Assembly: GCA_963693315.1 (NCBI GenBank)
Contig: OY856187.1
Location: forward strand, 44,788,235 to 44,852,234
DNA: 64,000 nucleotides
Reading direction: 5' to 3'
Origin: Diogma glabrata
Lineage: Eukaryota; Arthropoda; Insecta; Diptera; Cylindrotomidae
The notes under the pieces were generated by a model that did not search any database, was not told the origin of the DNA, and saw only the letters and a list, made by a program, of their open reading frames with translations. The position numbers were made by a program, and so were the translations under genes. Below are positions 46,801 through 60,420 of the stretch, piece by piece (position 1 is the stretch's first letter; each line of letters starts with the position of its first letter).

Positions 46801-48032
46801 TGACAAATGGTGTAGTTGTAGTGATTGTTGTTCTTGGCTTGGGTGCTTCAGTTGTAATTTGATTTTCGATTGGTATTCTAATGGTTGATGAGATAAGCTT
46901 CTTTTCCTCACAATCGATTGCATCACATTCACCATGACAAATCTTTAAGCATAAGATTATTTAAAATTCAATTGTTTCAATTTTCTAAAAAATTTCCCTA
47001 CCTCAATATCACATTTTAAAAACACTTGCATTTTATCTGGGAACTTGAACGCCTGTAAATTGTTATGTAGAACAAGAGTAGCACCCGTATTACCAGTATT
47101 AGTTTTTTTTTGCCATAAGCCGAAAAGTTTCTTTTTTCTGCGTAAAATATTTCATTAATCATAAGACATTTGGAATTTATTTTGAAAACATACCTCGAAC
47201 AACCTCTTTTATCAGATAATTGAATTTTTCCTGTGCCACGATCGCTATAATTTTCATTATCAAACGCCCAACAATCACGAACTAGTAAATCATAATCATG
47301 ATTGATATCTTTAAGGAAAACTAAAACACTTAAAGTTTCTCCAATTTTAACGTTTGTCGTAATTTCTCGAACATCTGGAAATTGACCGCGTTGGATGTCC
47401 ATCCAGCACTCTACCCCACCACGTGCTGTAGGAACACTAACAACTTCTAGCATATCAACAACAAATGGCTTAAAAATTATGGTTTTCTCTTCCTGTTCAA
47501 TACGACTACAAGATATTTTACGAGCTGTATCCCATATTTCCTAGAATTATACAAAAATATGCATAAATAAGTTGGAATTAAAATTGTTGATGATATTCAT
47601 TACCTGTACATCTTCATCTGATTGTATTACTAAAATATTATCAGATGACGAGCATAATTTACAAGACGGTTTTGTTCCACAACCATCGTACGGTACTGTA
47701 AACGTGTACGATTTTCTACTTTCTGCTCCTTTCACATATCTATAACAACGTTAAAAAGAAAATATATTATTTGACTAAAACTAATAGCAGATTAGAACCT
47801 ACCTGCATTTAGGATCACTGTAGTATCCTTGACTGTATATAATACCATCAAAAGTTTCTTCAAAGTTAACTGTGACTATCATACCATTTTCGTTATCACA
47901 TTTCACATCAATTAATTCTACATGAGTATGTCCTCTTGAAACTGCTTTTGATTCTGCATTAGAATTAGTAGAAATTGCTACGGATGTGAGTAATTCATTG
48001 TCATTAAATAATTGCCCAAATGCAGTTGATAA
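40874..48032 (-). CDS. ZP-domain protein with giant Thr-rich CYPGS-repeat (mucin-like) region; 5' end not found
   Basis: Exons (transcription order): 48032-47803, 47739-47604, 47540-47194, 47137-47002, 46942-40874. The four introns are 56-63 bp, all GT-AG; phases 2,0,2,0 all fit, giving about 2305 residues. The first four exons and the start of the fifth encode a ZP domain: VELIDVKCDNENGM, YYSDPKC/RYVKG, VPYDGCGT, CWMDIQRGQ, LLVRDCWAFDN and KCDIE/ICHGECDAIDC keep the conserved cysteines. Then come about 43 modules RCYPGS-x-D-x-RCP separated by Pro/Thr linkers, and a furin-like TRVKR near the end. ZP proteins polymerise in the apical extracellular matrix and cuticle of insects. No signal peptide is visible: an upstream exon beyond 48050 is required. 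The exon lacks a membrane segment. A good donor (TTTAG/GTATGC, 40939/40938) directly after RVKRDL may lead to one. Confidence 0.88.
42700..46760 (-). repeat. Intragenic macrosatellite, about ten units of 380-410 bp
   Basis: The word GTGGAATGTATG or GAGGAATGTATG recurs near 43134, 43525, 43917, 44304, 44692, 45090, 45468, 45868, 46246 and 46657. Each unit encodes three CYPGS modules (ending DIRCP, DYRCP, DSRCP) plus a variable Thr tract. Units differ little, whereas the 3' part of the exon (41000-42700) has diverged modules. Confidence 0.9.
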
Positions 48033-48174
48033 CTGTAAATATAAATGCATAATTATTTTTAAGAAGGCATTACATCAGTTGTAGTCGACCGCTTTAACAA
48101 GGCTTAAAAACAAATGAAAAATAACAACATATAGAGCATAGCTTTAAAAATCTTCCCACAGAACAATTATAAAT

Positions 48175-48593
48175 ACTAGGAGGGCCCGGCGTGCTTCGCT
48201 ACGCTTATAAATAAAGTTTTTGCGTAGGCATTTTGTTGACGTAGAAGCAATGATTTCAAAAAGTGGTAATGAGAAATGCTAGCATATAATTTTTAATTTT
48301 CCTTTTTAAATATATGAATGAAAAATAATCAAAACTCTAGCTGATCCGAACTGATCAGTTAGTGATCAAATAAGCTTACTTGAAAACTTATTTGATCGCT
48401 AATTTTTCATATATCCGAACTGATCAGCTAGAGTTTTGATTATTTTTCATTCATATATTTAAAAAGAAAAATTAAAAATTATATGCTAGCATTTCTCATT
48501 ACCACTTTTTGAAATCATTGCTTCTACGTCAACAAAATGTCTACGCAAAAACTTTATTTATAAGCGTAGCGAAGCACGCCGGGCCCTCCTAGT
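48175..48593. repeat. Full-length palindromic MITE, copy 3, upstream of the first detected ZP exon
   Basis: ACTAGGAGGGCCCGGCGTG to its exact reverse complement. The left arm has lost some 20 bp near the apex relative to copy 1. It probably sits in an intron of the ZP gene. Confidence 0.85.
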
Positions 48594-50796
48594 TTCAATT
48601 ATTCAGTTATTTTTCTTTTTACTTGCAAAAATATACTTAAGTCGGTTGAAATTTGTGGCACCTATTCACAAAACATTGACACCAATACCAAAACTACGTG
48701 AAAAAGCCTCAAAAATTCAACCGCGCATAACTCCGATTCAGAGTACACAAAAAATAAAAGCAGAAATAACTTTTTTCCTTTCGTCAATACCAACAAAATA
48801 TCAAAATTTCAGATTTTTTAAAAATCAAAAATTTAAAAATCAACAAAAAAATGTACGTTTTCAAAATAATAGCCCTCCTATAATAAAAAAACAAAGAAAA
48901 ATATTACGCAAATATCTTTATATCAATAAACAAAATAATCGAAATAATATCGAAAACCGTCCTTGTTCAAAGACAAAAGACGACTGAAATGAATGATTTA
49001 AAAAAGAAAATAAATTTTTTCGATAGCTAATATATAAAAAAGAAAATATCATTCATAAAATATCATCATAAATATCATTCATAAAATCAACATTATTACG
49101 CATATTACGCATATAATCTCTTTTATTCCGACGACTCGAAAACCATCCTTTGTTCAAAGACAAAAAAAGACTGAAATGAATGAGAAAAAAAAGTTTCGTT
49201 TTTGTTGTTCGTTGTTCGCTAATATATAAAAAATAAAATATAAAAAAATAAAATAAATTTTTAATTTCGTTTTTGCATGTATGTAAACTTATAATGCATA
49301 TGTATATAAAAAGTTTTCCGTATATAATAACTTTTTTATTTATGATCCGATTTGTGTGAATCCGAATCCGATTATAAGGTTACATTAATATCAGTTAGCT
49401 GTGAAAATTTGAAATGAATCCATCTGCGAATAAAAAAGCCTTAGGCTCCACAAAGTTTTGATCTAGCGTATTAATATATAAGAAGATATACATAATTACA
49501 AATATGTTTCCAGTCCAATGAAGTCTTATAATGTAATAATATAAAATAATCTAATTCAACATCTTAACAAAAATAATCATTTATTACCAAATATAAAAAT
49601 ATTAACATTGAATAAAGTTAATGAATTAAAATTCATCTCTCTTGCATCAAGGTCACCAATATACAACACTACACACACTATCATTTTTTTATATTCAATA
49701 AAACTTCAATTAATAAAACGAAATTCAATCATTTCTTTGAAATTAAAAATAAAATTGCAAAATCATGTTTTTTTACTATACGCCTTTTATCTTGGCGGTA
49801 TTTAAATACAACAAATTTCTCATCCGGATATGTTTTTACGTTTCTCTATTTATATAGAGCTTTTGAAAATCGGGTTATATTTGGGAAACAAATTGCATTG
49901 TCAACGCTATAAGGTGGTAGCTGTCTCATGATTCAAATGACCTTCACAATCAAGTTTCGTGAATTAAAATCGTAAAACATAATTGTTTGAACTAAATTTA
50001 ATTAATGGTAATTTCATCATGATGAAATTAAAAGAAAACAAAATTATTTTGTTCTCATAATAAATAAAAAAAATTGTAAATGCATCTTTGTATTTTGTTT
50101 AGTTTTCATTTTAATGACTTGTACGAATATTAAAAGATTATATTTTAAATTTTATTGCAGACATATTATGTAAGATGTTTTATGCAATTTGATTATTTAT
50201 GATTTTATCAATGAATAAATTTTGTTTGGATTATCGTTAAAATTTGAGGGGAATTCTTTGATTGTGTTCAAAAAAACTAACCAGAATATTTAGCTGAAGA
50301 CCCTAATTCTACAAAATTTGCGATATTTGTATGATTTTTTGCACTTTTATTTGATTGCTGGTCCGTTAATGATTAATAACTAAAGGAAAAATATCGATTT
50401 TTGTAAGTTAGAGATTATTCTCGATAATTTTTTTTTGCTGTCAGAAATTTTATTTTTCATTCATACAAACTACGATATTTAAACAGTAGGCTTTGCTTTA
50501 ACTGTCGGCAATTCTTCTTGTCGTCGATAATTTTGCTTTGTCGTTATGAAAATTCTTTGTTGTCATTTTTTCTTCTAACAAAATGAAATATAATTTCATC
50601 TTAGTAGGCGCATAAATTTGTAATTTATTTTTGACAAATAAACAAACATGCAAATATATATGAATGAAAACGGACATTTTTATTATTTGCATTTTTACAT
50701 AATTTTGTATTATTAAATAATTTGTAGAAAAATTTTACTTAGAAACTAATAATTATCTTTTAAACAAAATTATAATTTAAAAAAAATTATCTCATT
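48594..50796. other. No gene seen; two repeats
   Basis: Direct repeat 48950-49035 / 49135-49230 (TCGAAAACCRTCC, GTTCAAAGACAAAA, GACTGAAATGAATGA). The plus-strand frame 48646-48987 is low-complexity Lys/Asn/Gln sequence and not a credible gene. An upstream ZP exon with a signal peptide could be hidden here but was not identified. Confidence 0.4.
49277..49485. repeat. Dispersed repeat, copy 2 (pair of 15399-15610)
   Basis: Same landmarks in the same order as copy 1, ending TAGCGTATTAATATATAAG. Confidence 0.7.
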
Positions 50797-51008
50797 AAAT
50801 ACCACTCTTCATTGAAATTTTTGTCTAAAATTTTTCAATTTTACTCATTAAATTATTTTTAAGCAACACTGCTCAATCAAACCACTACTTAAACCACTCG
50901 TCCTTCGGACTCGTGGTTTATTGTGCGCTTTGATTCGCAGTGTTGCTAAATAATTTAATTCGTAAAATCAAAAAATTTTCGAAAAAATTTCAATGACTCG
51001 TGGTATTA
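50797..51008. repeat. Large hairpin, about 212 bp, tip CTCGTCCTTCGGACTCG
   Basis: Nested pairings from outside in: ATACCACT/GTGGTATT, CATTGAAATTTTT/AAATTTCAATG, ATTAAATTATTT/AAATAATTTAAT, AGCAACACTGC/GCAGTGTTGCT, AATCAAA/TTTGATT, AAACCAC/GTGGTTT and GTCC/GGAC. Non-coding. Confidence 0.85.
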
Positions 51009-54000
51009 CAACCGAGAATTCTTTTTCTCGATTTCTCAAGAATTCCCTATAGATTTTTATTTCTCATTTCTCAAGAAATTTTGTTTTATTTATCGAGAAT
51101 TTGAAAAAAGTTAAAGACAAACAAAAATCAACCTTTAAATTTTTTAAACCTTAAATTTAAATTTTTTAAAACTCACTACATAAGCTTTTCTTGCAGTCAG
51201 CATAATTGTCAGAATAATTCATTAAATTAGATAGAGCATGTTTTATCTTATAAACTAAAATTTTAAATTAGATAACGAACACTATATTTGTTTTATATGA
51301 TAAATATTGTAAATATTGAAAGTGAGGACTCTGTTATTATCCATATGATAAAAATGATGAATCGCTGACGAATTATTAGATTTTTTTCGTATAATGTCTA
51401 TAAAGGAACGTAATTTTTATGGCCGAATTTCACTTGAAGACTTAATTTAATCGATTAGTTTTATATGGGAGACCTAAGTGAGGACCAAAGTTTATTCAAA
51501 TAGTATAGTTGTTTTAATTACACCCCCAATAGAAATTGTGTATCGCAACACTCTGTAAAAACCGAGAAAAAAAAACTGTTTCCTCTATTTGATTTCAAAA
51601 TTCGCAAGAATAGTTTGTTTACTTTGATAGAGCATTTTTACAGGACTGGTTTTCCATACAGAAAATGATTTGACTGTCAAGAAACTTTGAAAAAAGCGTC
51701 CGCTGATTTAAACAGAAACATCTCTCAATTCTAGTAACTTTAAAAAATCCCTGATAGCTATTGATAATTTGGCGGTTATAATTAGAGAATGGGGTTTATG
51801 AGGAGTTAGTGGGTTAGAAAATTATTTATTAATTAAAGAAAATTAATAAAGAATTATCTCGAGAATTCTTGAGAATTCTCGAGAAACAGATTTCCCTTCT
51901 CAATTTTTCTCGAGAAACAGAAAATGTCGCGAAAAGCGTATCTCTAAGTCTAACTTATTTAAAGGTTTTTATTTATATATATTGATCACATAAATCACAT
52001 GGCAATTTTTTTGGATTGTCAAATAACTATTTGAATGGTAGGTTTTTGATTTGTTCATTGTTCGTATTGTTCGTTGTTCATCATATCGTTCGTTGTTCGT
52101 TCATTTAATCTGATGTGTGAAATTAATTTTCTTGTTCGTTTCCAAGTGTGCTAATTAATTTTTTTTATTCTACTCCTTTTAATCATTGAGTATTTTAGCA
52201 CCAATTTATTATTCAATATCGATTTAAACCTTTGTATTGTTATTCGTTACTGAAACAATTAAATTTTTTATTTCGATGTTCCAACTGTTATTAGCGCGAC
52301 TGTGTAGACAAAATAAATGACTTTGTCTATAAAACATGAGACCATTCGTTTTAATGAGAAGTTGCTGAGAAATTGATGACTACATTCTAATTTACAACAA
52401 CTGAAAATCAAATTAAATTAAGACGTGTAAAAACAAAATGGAAAAACACTCCTTTTGTGAAAGAAATAAAATACGAAAGCCCATAGGAATAGCATAAAAT
52501 ATTACATAATAAAAAACAGGTTGTATCTCTTTTTGATTCTAATCTCATATCAATATCAGTTCATCTTCCAACTATTTATTGTTAACATACAAATTTTTTT
52601 TATATTCATTATCGTTTCTTTGTTTATAAAATTTTGCATATTTATGTATTTTTATCACTTAGAGTCATACAAATATCTAATTTATGACTACTTTTAAAAT
52701 AAATTGCTTTTGAATTTTGACATAAATATAGAAATAAAATCCATTTAAGTCTTTGATTTACGGTATTTGTTGTTTTTGCTTTACGCTGGGATTGAACCAT
52801 ACGAATCATAATTTGTATGTATTTGTGGTTTGCTAAAATTTTCTATTTATTGAAATAACACGAAAATTAAATTAAGAAAATTTGTATAAAGGTTGTTCTA
52901 CTCTGGTTAAGGCAAAATCTCTAAATCACGTTCAAGCATTATGAACTTTAAAAAATTTATAAAATCAAGGCTTATTTTTGGTTTTTTATGTCATGAAGAA
53001 TTAATTATGTTACTATTCCATTTATTGAAACATATTACTTTTGAATATTAACAAGCGGGCTTTCGAAATCAACGGAGTAGGTCAACTACTTACTGGTTTG
53101 TATAGTTGTGATTTTATTATCTGTATTGTGATGATAAAAACTAGAAACATAAATCACGATCATTGATCAGCGAAATTTTTAAAACGTTATTGGTCATTAT
53201 TCTAGACTAACTAGAATCGGTTAGTGTTGTAACCGTCAGATTTTAACAAAGTTAAAGTTGAAACAAATTGAACGAACAGAACATTAAACAGATTTGTTAG
53301 TAGGTAAAAAACCTGAAGTAAAGACTTTTGATGTGCTTCATTCTAAAACAGGGGAAGGAATTTCACCATTCACCAACAATTAGGTTTGGTAAATATACTG
53401 TTCTATTTTGAATGAAAATGTTTAACTATGGATATAGTTGTCGATATTTGAAAAATATTTTACGTTTTTCTATCTTTCTTCAAATTGGTCTAACTCTCAA
53501 AACATATTCGTGAACGAACCGAATTCTCTCGAACGATAAATACACGAATATTCTTTCCGAAATCCAAAATTTCTTTACAAAGAAAACTCTAGAAATTCTG
53601 AGAATAATCGGCGTATTATTTTGCATGTATTTTTTTTTGTGTTTTTGTTTTGTCTTCTTGGAATTTCTGACACATGTTGACCCGAGCGATTTTAGTTTTA
53701 TTAATGAAATATTGTAAAGGGTGAATTGAGTTCAAAAACAATTTTGTTTTGTATTTCGTTGCGATTATGTAGAATCGTATGTTGTAATGGAATGTTGTAA
53801 TCGAATGTTGTAATGTTTTTTTCTTGCTTTCTGAAGTACATATTTATTTAATCGAAACAAGTTTTATTGGAAATAAATGAGCTTGTGCTTAAATGCGTTT
53901 AAAAGTCTTTTTTATTCGCCCACATATTAAAGTGTTTCTTTATTACTGTGATTTGCGGCCTTAAAGTGTCACTTTTTAAATATTTACTTTGTTGTCATAG

Positions 54001-54270
54001 TTACGTCCAAAAGAGCAAAAAGCATTTGTATTTGTTTAAATTCTATGAAAAATAGAAATTTTTATCAAAGCAACCCTTAAATTCAAAATTTCATTATCCA
54101 ATTAAAATAGTTGTTATCATTTGTTGTCATAGTTATACAATAATTTGGAAAAAATAACACATATGTTCTCAAAGGTAACTTGTTCCACATATTTTTATTT
54201 TAAAATTTATGCAAATATATAATTTTAATTTAGAATAAACATTTTTTTTTAAACATTTTGCTGGCGGCGA
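51009..54270. other. No gene seen
   Basis: AT-rich, with a short GTTC-rich run at 52060-52110 and a small AATGTTGTAATG repeat near 53790. No open frame or splice pattern is convincing. Confidence 0.5.
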
Positions 54271-54414
54271 ATAAAAAATAGTATATGATGCACGGACGTA
54301 AGCTATTTTGAACTTAATGTGGGTGCAAATCTCGGCTATTGCCTCGATTTGCAAACTCCACATGCGTCCAAAATCTTTAGCTTTACGTCCTAGCATCATA
54401 ATGTACTATTTTTC
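54271..54414. repeat. Hairpin element, tip CTCGGCTATTGCCTCG
   Basis: AAAAATAGTA, GATG, GGACGTAA, GTGG and AAATC on the left pair in order with GATTT, CCAC, TTACGTCC, CATC and TACTATTTTT on the right. A partial relative (GATTATGATGCAAGGACGTA) occurs at 63495. Confidence 0.75.
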
Positions 54415-55199
54415 GTGTTAAACGTGTCTAAAGAACAAATAATAGCCCTAGCGACAGCGGTGGGATTGTTTTGCCGGGTTTATTTAGCCATCTGAAAATT
54501 TGAGTGTTGAAAAAATTAGAACAAAACAACTAGTCAACAAAATTGTGACAGCAGAAAAATTTTAAGTTCCCGCATGCAGTTTTTGTTAATTTGTAATTTT
54601 TGAGATATGGGTGTGAGAACCCCGCGTACTGCAGTCCCTGGTATTGACATACGAGTTAACGTGAGATATCACATACTATTGGCAATACCAGTCAGAAAGA
54701 CATGCGTCACATGATCAAAGATGACAATAGCTGGATTATTGCCAGCCCAATTTTAGTTTTATTCCTTCAAATATTAAAACAAAATTTGTGTTTTACATCT
54801 TATTTTGATTCTATCCTATCATGAAATATGTATTGGCCTATGTCATATTTTAATGATGGTGACGCGAACTCATGAGATTTATCCATCCATTGATCATCCA
54901 ACACGCCATTGATCATCCACATGCGTCTACGTACTTTTCACAGTTGGCCATACACAACACGTCAAACTTATAATTAATACAAATATATAGCTACAGCGTG
55001 ACGATGACGAAGTTTTCATTTTAAACAAATCAGAAATTATCTTAGATCATGATCGAATATAACTAAGAAATTGGTAGTAAAAGTATGAAACATTTTGATA
55101 GCTTATATCTCGTAAATTAATAATCATGAAATAATAAAGTAAACGCTGATAGAATGCTTGTGTCGTCAATATATTTATAAAACATTTCTATCATTCGTA
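54415..55199. other. No gene seen
   Basis: No recognisable feature. Confidence 0.4.
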
Positions 55200-55996
55200 C
55201 ACTCAAAAAAATAATTTGGGTTTTTTTACATTTATTTTTGCGTAAAGAAAAAATTGTAAGCTTTACAAATTTTATGTACAGTTTACACCTTCTTAGTAAT
55301 GCTTTTAATTGTAAAGTTAACAAATCAAATGTTAATCCAACAAAATGCACAATTGTAACTTTATCTTTCATATAAATGGAAATTTACGAAATTGATTTGT
55401 AATAATAACGGCCGAAAATCGTAAAGCTGTAGCAGAAAATTATTACAAAATGTTTTGTTAATGAAACTACAAATAAGAATTGTAAAATATTCTCTTCTTA
55501 TGTATGTGTAAACACATTGTGCTTACAAATTAAGTAGTAACTAATGCTTAACAGATTTGTAAGCTTTACAACTGTAATTATGCTAATATTTCAGATATAC
55601 AAATAAAATTGATAATTTAACTGTACCTTTTCGTAAAATTTACACCACTTTGTGTAACTTGTAAATATTACAAAAGTACATAGACTTTAGTACAAGTAAT
55701 TTATTAGATTTAACAATCTATTTCGTAAAAAATTCAAATTTGTTTCGTAAAATCGTGTCATTGCCATATGAATTTTGGTAAGGATGCTTAGCGTGGTTTC
55801 ATTTCAAATAGTGTATGTGTAGGGGAATGACGTGGAAAATGAAAAAAACCGTAAGTGAAATCGTAAAATGTTTTTTAATGAATATGTAATTGGGGTAAAT
55901 TACATCAAAGTATACAAGGTGAGTGATTTATATACATTTATTAGTTTCTTGTATCAAATCAAAAATGATTAAATATCAGTGTTAATAGTAAAAAAA

Positions 55997-56121
55997 TAGT
56001 ATGTATATATACCTCGGTTGAGAACGCTATTATTGACCACGTACATTATATCATAAGGCGTTACGCGTCTAATGATATAAAAGTGGTTATTCAATAATAC
56101 CTAGGTATATAATGTACTATT
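55997..56121. repeat. Hairpin element, tip GGCGTTACGCGTC
   Basis: Starts TAGTATGTATATATACCTCGG and ends CCTAGGTATATAATGTACTA; related in arm ends and apex to 20468-20595. Confidence 0.75.
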
Positions 56122-57107
56122 AGCTTTCCTGATTTGTCGACTAACACTTAATGTTCATTTTTAGATCAAGAAGCATTCTACATAGGATTAATCGATTTAA
56201 AACCGTAGCACATCACCTTAATATTTATAAAACAGCAGTTGGGCCAAAACATATTATTTGAATATAATTTAGGAAAACTACAGACAAAACAGAAAATAAA
56301 AGGAAACAGAAACGGTAATTAATTAAAATTATACGATTTTATATTTTATTTTTATTTTAATAATAATTTATATAAAATAAATTTAATAATTTTTTTTAGT
56401 ATATATTTTTTTTATATATTTTCATGTATATATTTAGAATTTATCGAGTACCTTCGATTTTTTATCTTTATATATATAAAATCTTTATATATACAAATCT
56501 ATATTTGTATTATATATAGAAATCCATATCTTTATATATAAAAATGGAACTAAAAATTTAAGTAGTCCGTGGAATATAGTTTTGGAAAAATAGAACAAAT
56601 AATCTGCATTAAAAGTAGCTGAATATATATGGAAATTCGGACCAATCGATTATGGATTTTTTCTATTAATTGGTCTTTATTAAAACACAATTTATATGGC
56701 TTATCTGGCACAGAAATATAATTATAACAAATTTAATACCATACCTATAACTAGTTTTCGTTTATCCATAGGTTGAAATAGATTTTTAAACGCTATACCC
56801 CAGCTCAAAAAATATATATTCATAATAGGACATTTTTCGAAAACATGTTTCACATATCCTAAAGAGCCATATAAAGCAAAAGGAAGCATCTATAAATCTA
56901 GGAGAGGTGTTGAAAAAACTTCAAATTAGTTCAGGTAAATTGTTATTTTATTTTTAAAAAAATAACATTGTTTCTTATACTGTCGTAGTTCTACGTAATA
57001 TTAAAAATTTTAAATACAAAATATGTTTACTTCACTTACAGATTCATATAATCTAGAGCCACTATATCGGCTACCATTCTCTGTAAAAAAACAAATCAAA
57101 TTAAGTC

Positions 57108-57407
57108 GTGGGATGTGAAATATGGAAAAGCAGTACAAAGGATAGCCAAACATGGTTTTTTAAAATAATATCCAGTGTTTCTGACCTCCACTTTCCAGCC
57201 ACTTTCGCTGGCTATCGGGCAGAAATGGAATTCCTAATATTAGTTGACTGTAACAAGTGCTTATGTGGAACTTTTTTGGAGGCACTTGACAAATTATTTT
57301 TGATTTATCGAGTTTTCAAACCCGAGTACCCAGGTCCTTGTTTGAATCTTTGGGCATTCATTCAACACTATTTTTACGCCATCCTTTACGCCTTTACGCA
57401 AAAATAA
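57108..57407 (+). pseudogene. C-terminal remnant of a transposon accessory protein
   Basis: The frame includes FLEALDKLFLIYRVFKPEYP followed by NLWAFIQHYFYAI. It lines up by spacing and character with the last exon of the accessory gene at 28552-28980 (QVFDVYFKSFYIFNLSYDND, then FLTFFEKHMYEF). The upstream exons were not found. The beginning (MGCEIWKSS) is probably not authentic. Identified by eye only, so moderate confidence. Confidence 0.45.
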
Positions 57408-57881
57408 ATAATTATTAAAAAATTATTACAGCTAAGCCTAAAACTAAAGTTGCAAAAACATACAATGTTTTTCCGCAAGTCATTTAATTTAAAATTTTAC
57501 TAATAGTTACAAAATTCGACTACCTAGATTAAATTATGATAGATCTATTCGATTTGATGCCATTTATTTATTTCGAAAATTTATTTTATATATAATTAAC
57601 ATAATAAATTCTAAAACTAATTATATTTTTTTACAGACAACACCTCAGCCAAGAAGATAAAACTATATTGATATATTTTGTTTTTATATATTCTTATTTT
57701 ATTCTACATAATTGTTTTTAAATTCATATTATTTTTTATTTACTGTTATATTATGAAATTTAAGTTTTTCTAATTTGTAAATATTAATTTTGAATTATTA
57801 TAAAATAAACGAATGAAGCTTAAAAACTATTGTTATTCAATCATTGAACCTAATCTATTTAAATATATACATATATCTATT

Positions 57882-58099
<218 letters not shown>

Positions 58100-58529
58100 A
58101 CATTTCTATTTCTTAAATTTTACCGGGCATTTTGTAAAAAGTTACACATAATTCTGATAATTTACGTGCTACAATTGTGAACTTTACAAGAAGTTCTGAA
58201 TATTTTACACACCCGATTTGTAAGATTGGCAATTGTAATTGAAAAATCAACATAGTCGTCTCGTAGATTTTACGAATAAAATTTGTTTATTTAAACTATT
58301 GGGCGTCGTAAATTTTACATCCAAATCGTAATTTTTACTAAAGATTTTGTAAATGATTTTACAAATCCCAATTTATTTTTACGTATATTCGGGAACTCGA
58401 GAAGCTTGTAAAAACCACGTTTTTAAATTTGTTTGATTTACGAATCGAAGCGTTGGCTGGAATCCTACAATATTTTACGTAAAACTTACTGTTATTTTTT
58501 GTTAATATCTCCGATTATTTTTTTCAGTG

Positions 58530-60185
58530 TATTCCATGATTTTAATGCGGCAACGCAGATACAGAAAAAAATGCAAAATTACTATTTTTTCTGAATTTGT
58601 TCTTAATTTAAAACTTTTTCCGACAGAACTAGTGCGTAATGAACAACTATAGTTACCGTGAAGTCACAATTTAGCAAATAAAACCGAGGTGTGGAACAAA
58701 CATCTATTATAATATAAGATGGTTATTATAATAAATTAATACTATGTCTTTCTAATTAATATATGTACATAATTTGGTTGTTAAAAACAGACTACGTTAA
58801 ACTTAAAGACAATACTAATATTCGCTAGTTCGTTGTTTTAGTTTGCATGTTTGTTTAATATTAATATTATCCTATGCTCTTTGTACGATATACTATATCT
58901 GATCACTTGTTCTTTTTAATTTTAGTGTAATTACTCTCTTTTACCCACAGCTAGAATCAGACATCTTCATCATATAAATCGGATAATTTTTTAAAAATAT
59001 TAGTATGTATTGATTGTTCAACATTAAAATTTTTCGATGCGATCAAAACATAAACAAAGGTGTCAACTTCACCTCCGCCGAATTAATAACCATCAAAGCA
59101 TATACATTTTATAACACATTTTATCGTTTTTGCATATCATTTAAATTTTATAGTTTTCATAAAGTTGTGGTTTTGAATAAATCCAAATGTTGGATGAAGT
59201 GTAATATGTCATCATTATGCGTAATTGTAAAAAAAATTATATTTCCGTAATTGAATTAAGTGGCGAGGCAATTGCTATCTATATTTGGGAATGTTTATGT
59301 TTGGTGCTCAGACTGGTTGGAAATTGGATTTATTATTTATTTTGATAATTGTATTTTTGTTGCAAAATTCAAGAACTCTTTAATTTACAGGTTAAAACGA
59401 AATCCGGTTTTATGTGCCAAGAGCTTAATCTTAATGTTTTGTAATGAGATTCATTTATAAGAGTATTCAAATAATAATAAATCAGAAAAATAAATCGATT
59501 TATAACTTAGGTATGTTCATATAAGATAAACTTACAACTAAACCAAATATCTAGCAAAGTGGTCGCCGCAAGTGAATGTAGATAAGTGTGCCGAAAAAAT
59601 TATTTGTGTAATAATCGTTCTTCTTGCGTGCCACTGTCAGACAAAATTTTATCGCTCTGCTTTTGCATACGTTTTGATTAAGGCTTCGAATTCTAGGTAT
59701 GGGAATTAGGTTAGAATTTTAAACGGCACCTGTCTTAACAAAAAAAGTTATCATACATAAATTGATAAAAAAGAGTATATTTCTCTATACAAGAGATTTA
59801 AACGCCATTTTTTTCTGTGAGTAAATCTTTGTTGGTAAGCTCACTAACGAAAAAGGTTTTCGTCTGCCCATTTCGTATGAATATGTCTTTCAGAATTTTT
59901 AAGTTGATCATATACTCAATCCTGTACATATTATTGATCTTATTGGTTCCTACGACTTCCTAATTAATCCTTAGAACTATCTTAAACCCGTGTCATTGTT
60001 CAAGGACCATACCTCAGACCATGCCTATTCACTCTTGTCCCTTATTCTTTTTTGACTGATCCTTTGCTCTGTTCAACATTGTTCTGGACAGACGCAAGGT
60101 GCTGTTGCACCTTCCTTCCATAGTTTATTGGCTTCTGCAGGTAATGCATTATCTCAGTACTCTTACTCAGTACAGTATGTTACCA
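58530..60185. other. No gene seen
   Basis: Open frames at 59014 and 59260 show no recognised domain. Confidence 0.45.
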
Positions 60186-60189
60186 TAAC

Positions 60190-60420
60190 AAAGGTATGCA
60201 AAAACCTTTCGGGTAAAACATAGGGGTGCAGCCCAGGTATGTTGAGGTGAATGTATACTATTTAGTGAGACCAGCCATCACTTACGGAGCAGTCGCATGG
60301 AACAAAAGAGCCCAACTTAACGCTGGGAAGAGTCAGGGAAACCATACTGATATGTAGAATGCAGGGTATCGGAAAGGAAAAAATCATCGATTCTAAATGT
60401 CGAAAAAGTCTTTCGAGGGA
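60190..60420 (+). pseudogene. Fragment of a jockey/R1-like LINE reverse transcriptase
   Basis: IGVQPRYV followed by LVRPAITYGAVAWNKRAQL (60250-60320) is the thumb signature after the RT core of jockey-like LINEs. TLGRVRETILICRMQGI continues in another frame. Very short and shifted, clearly dead. Confidence 0.5.

Noticed and set aside
48646..48987. 113-codon plus-strand frame
   Set aside because: Low-complexity Lys/Gln/Asn sequence in AT-rich DNA; no domain, no splice partner, no clear promoter.
54600..54760. Sequence resembling another hairpin (GGTATTGACATACG ... GGCAATACCAGTC)
   Set aside because: Pairing covers only short scattered segments, well below the other hairpins.
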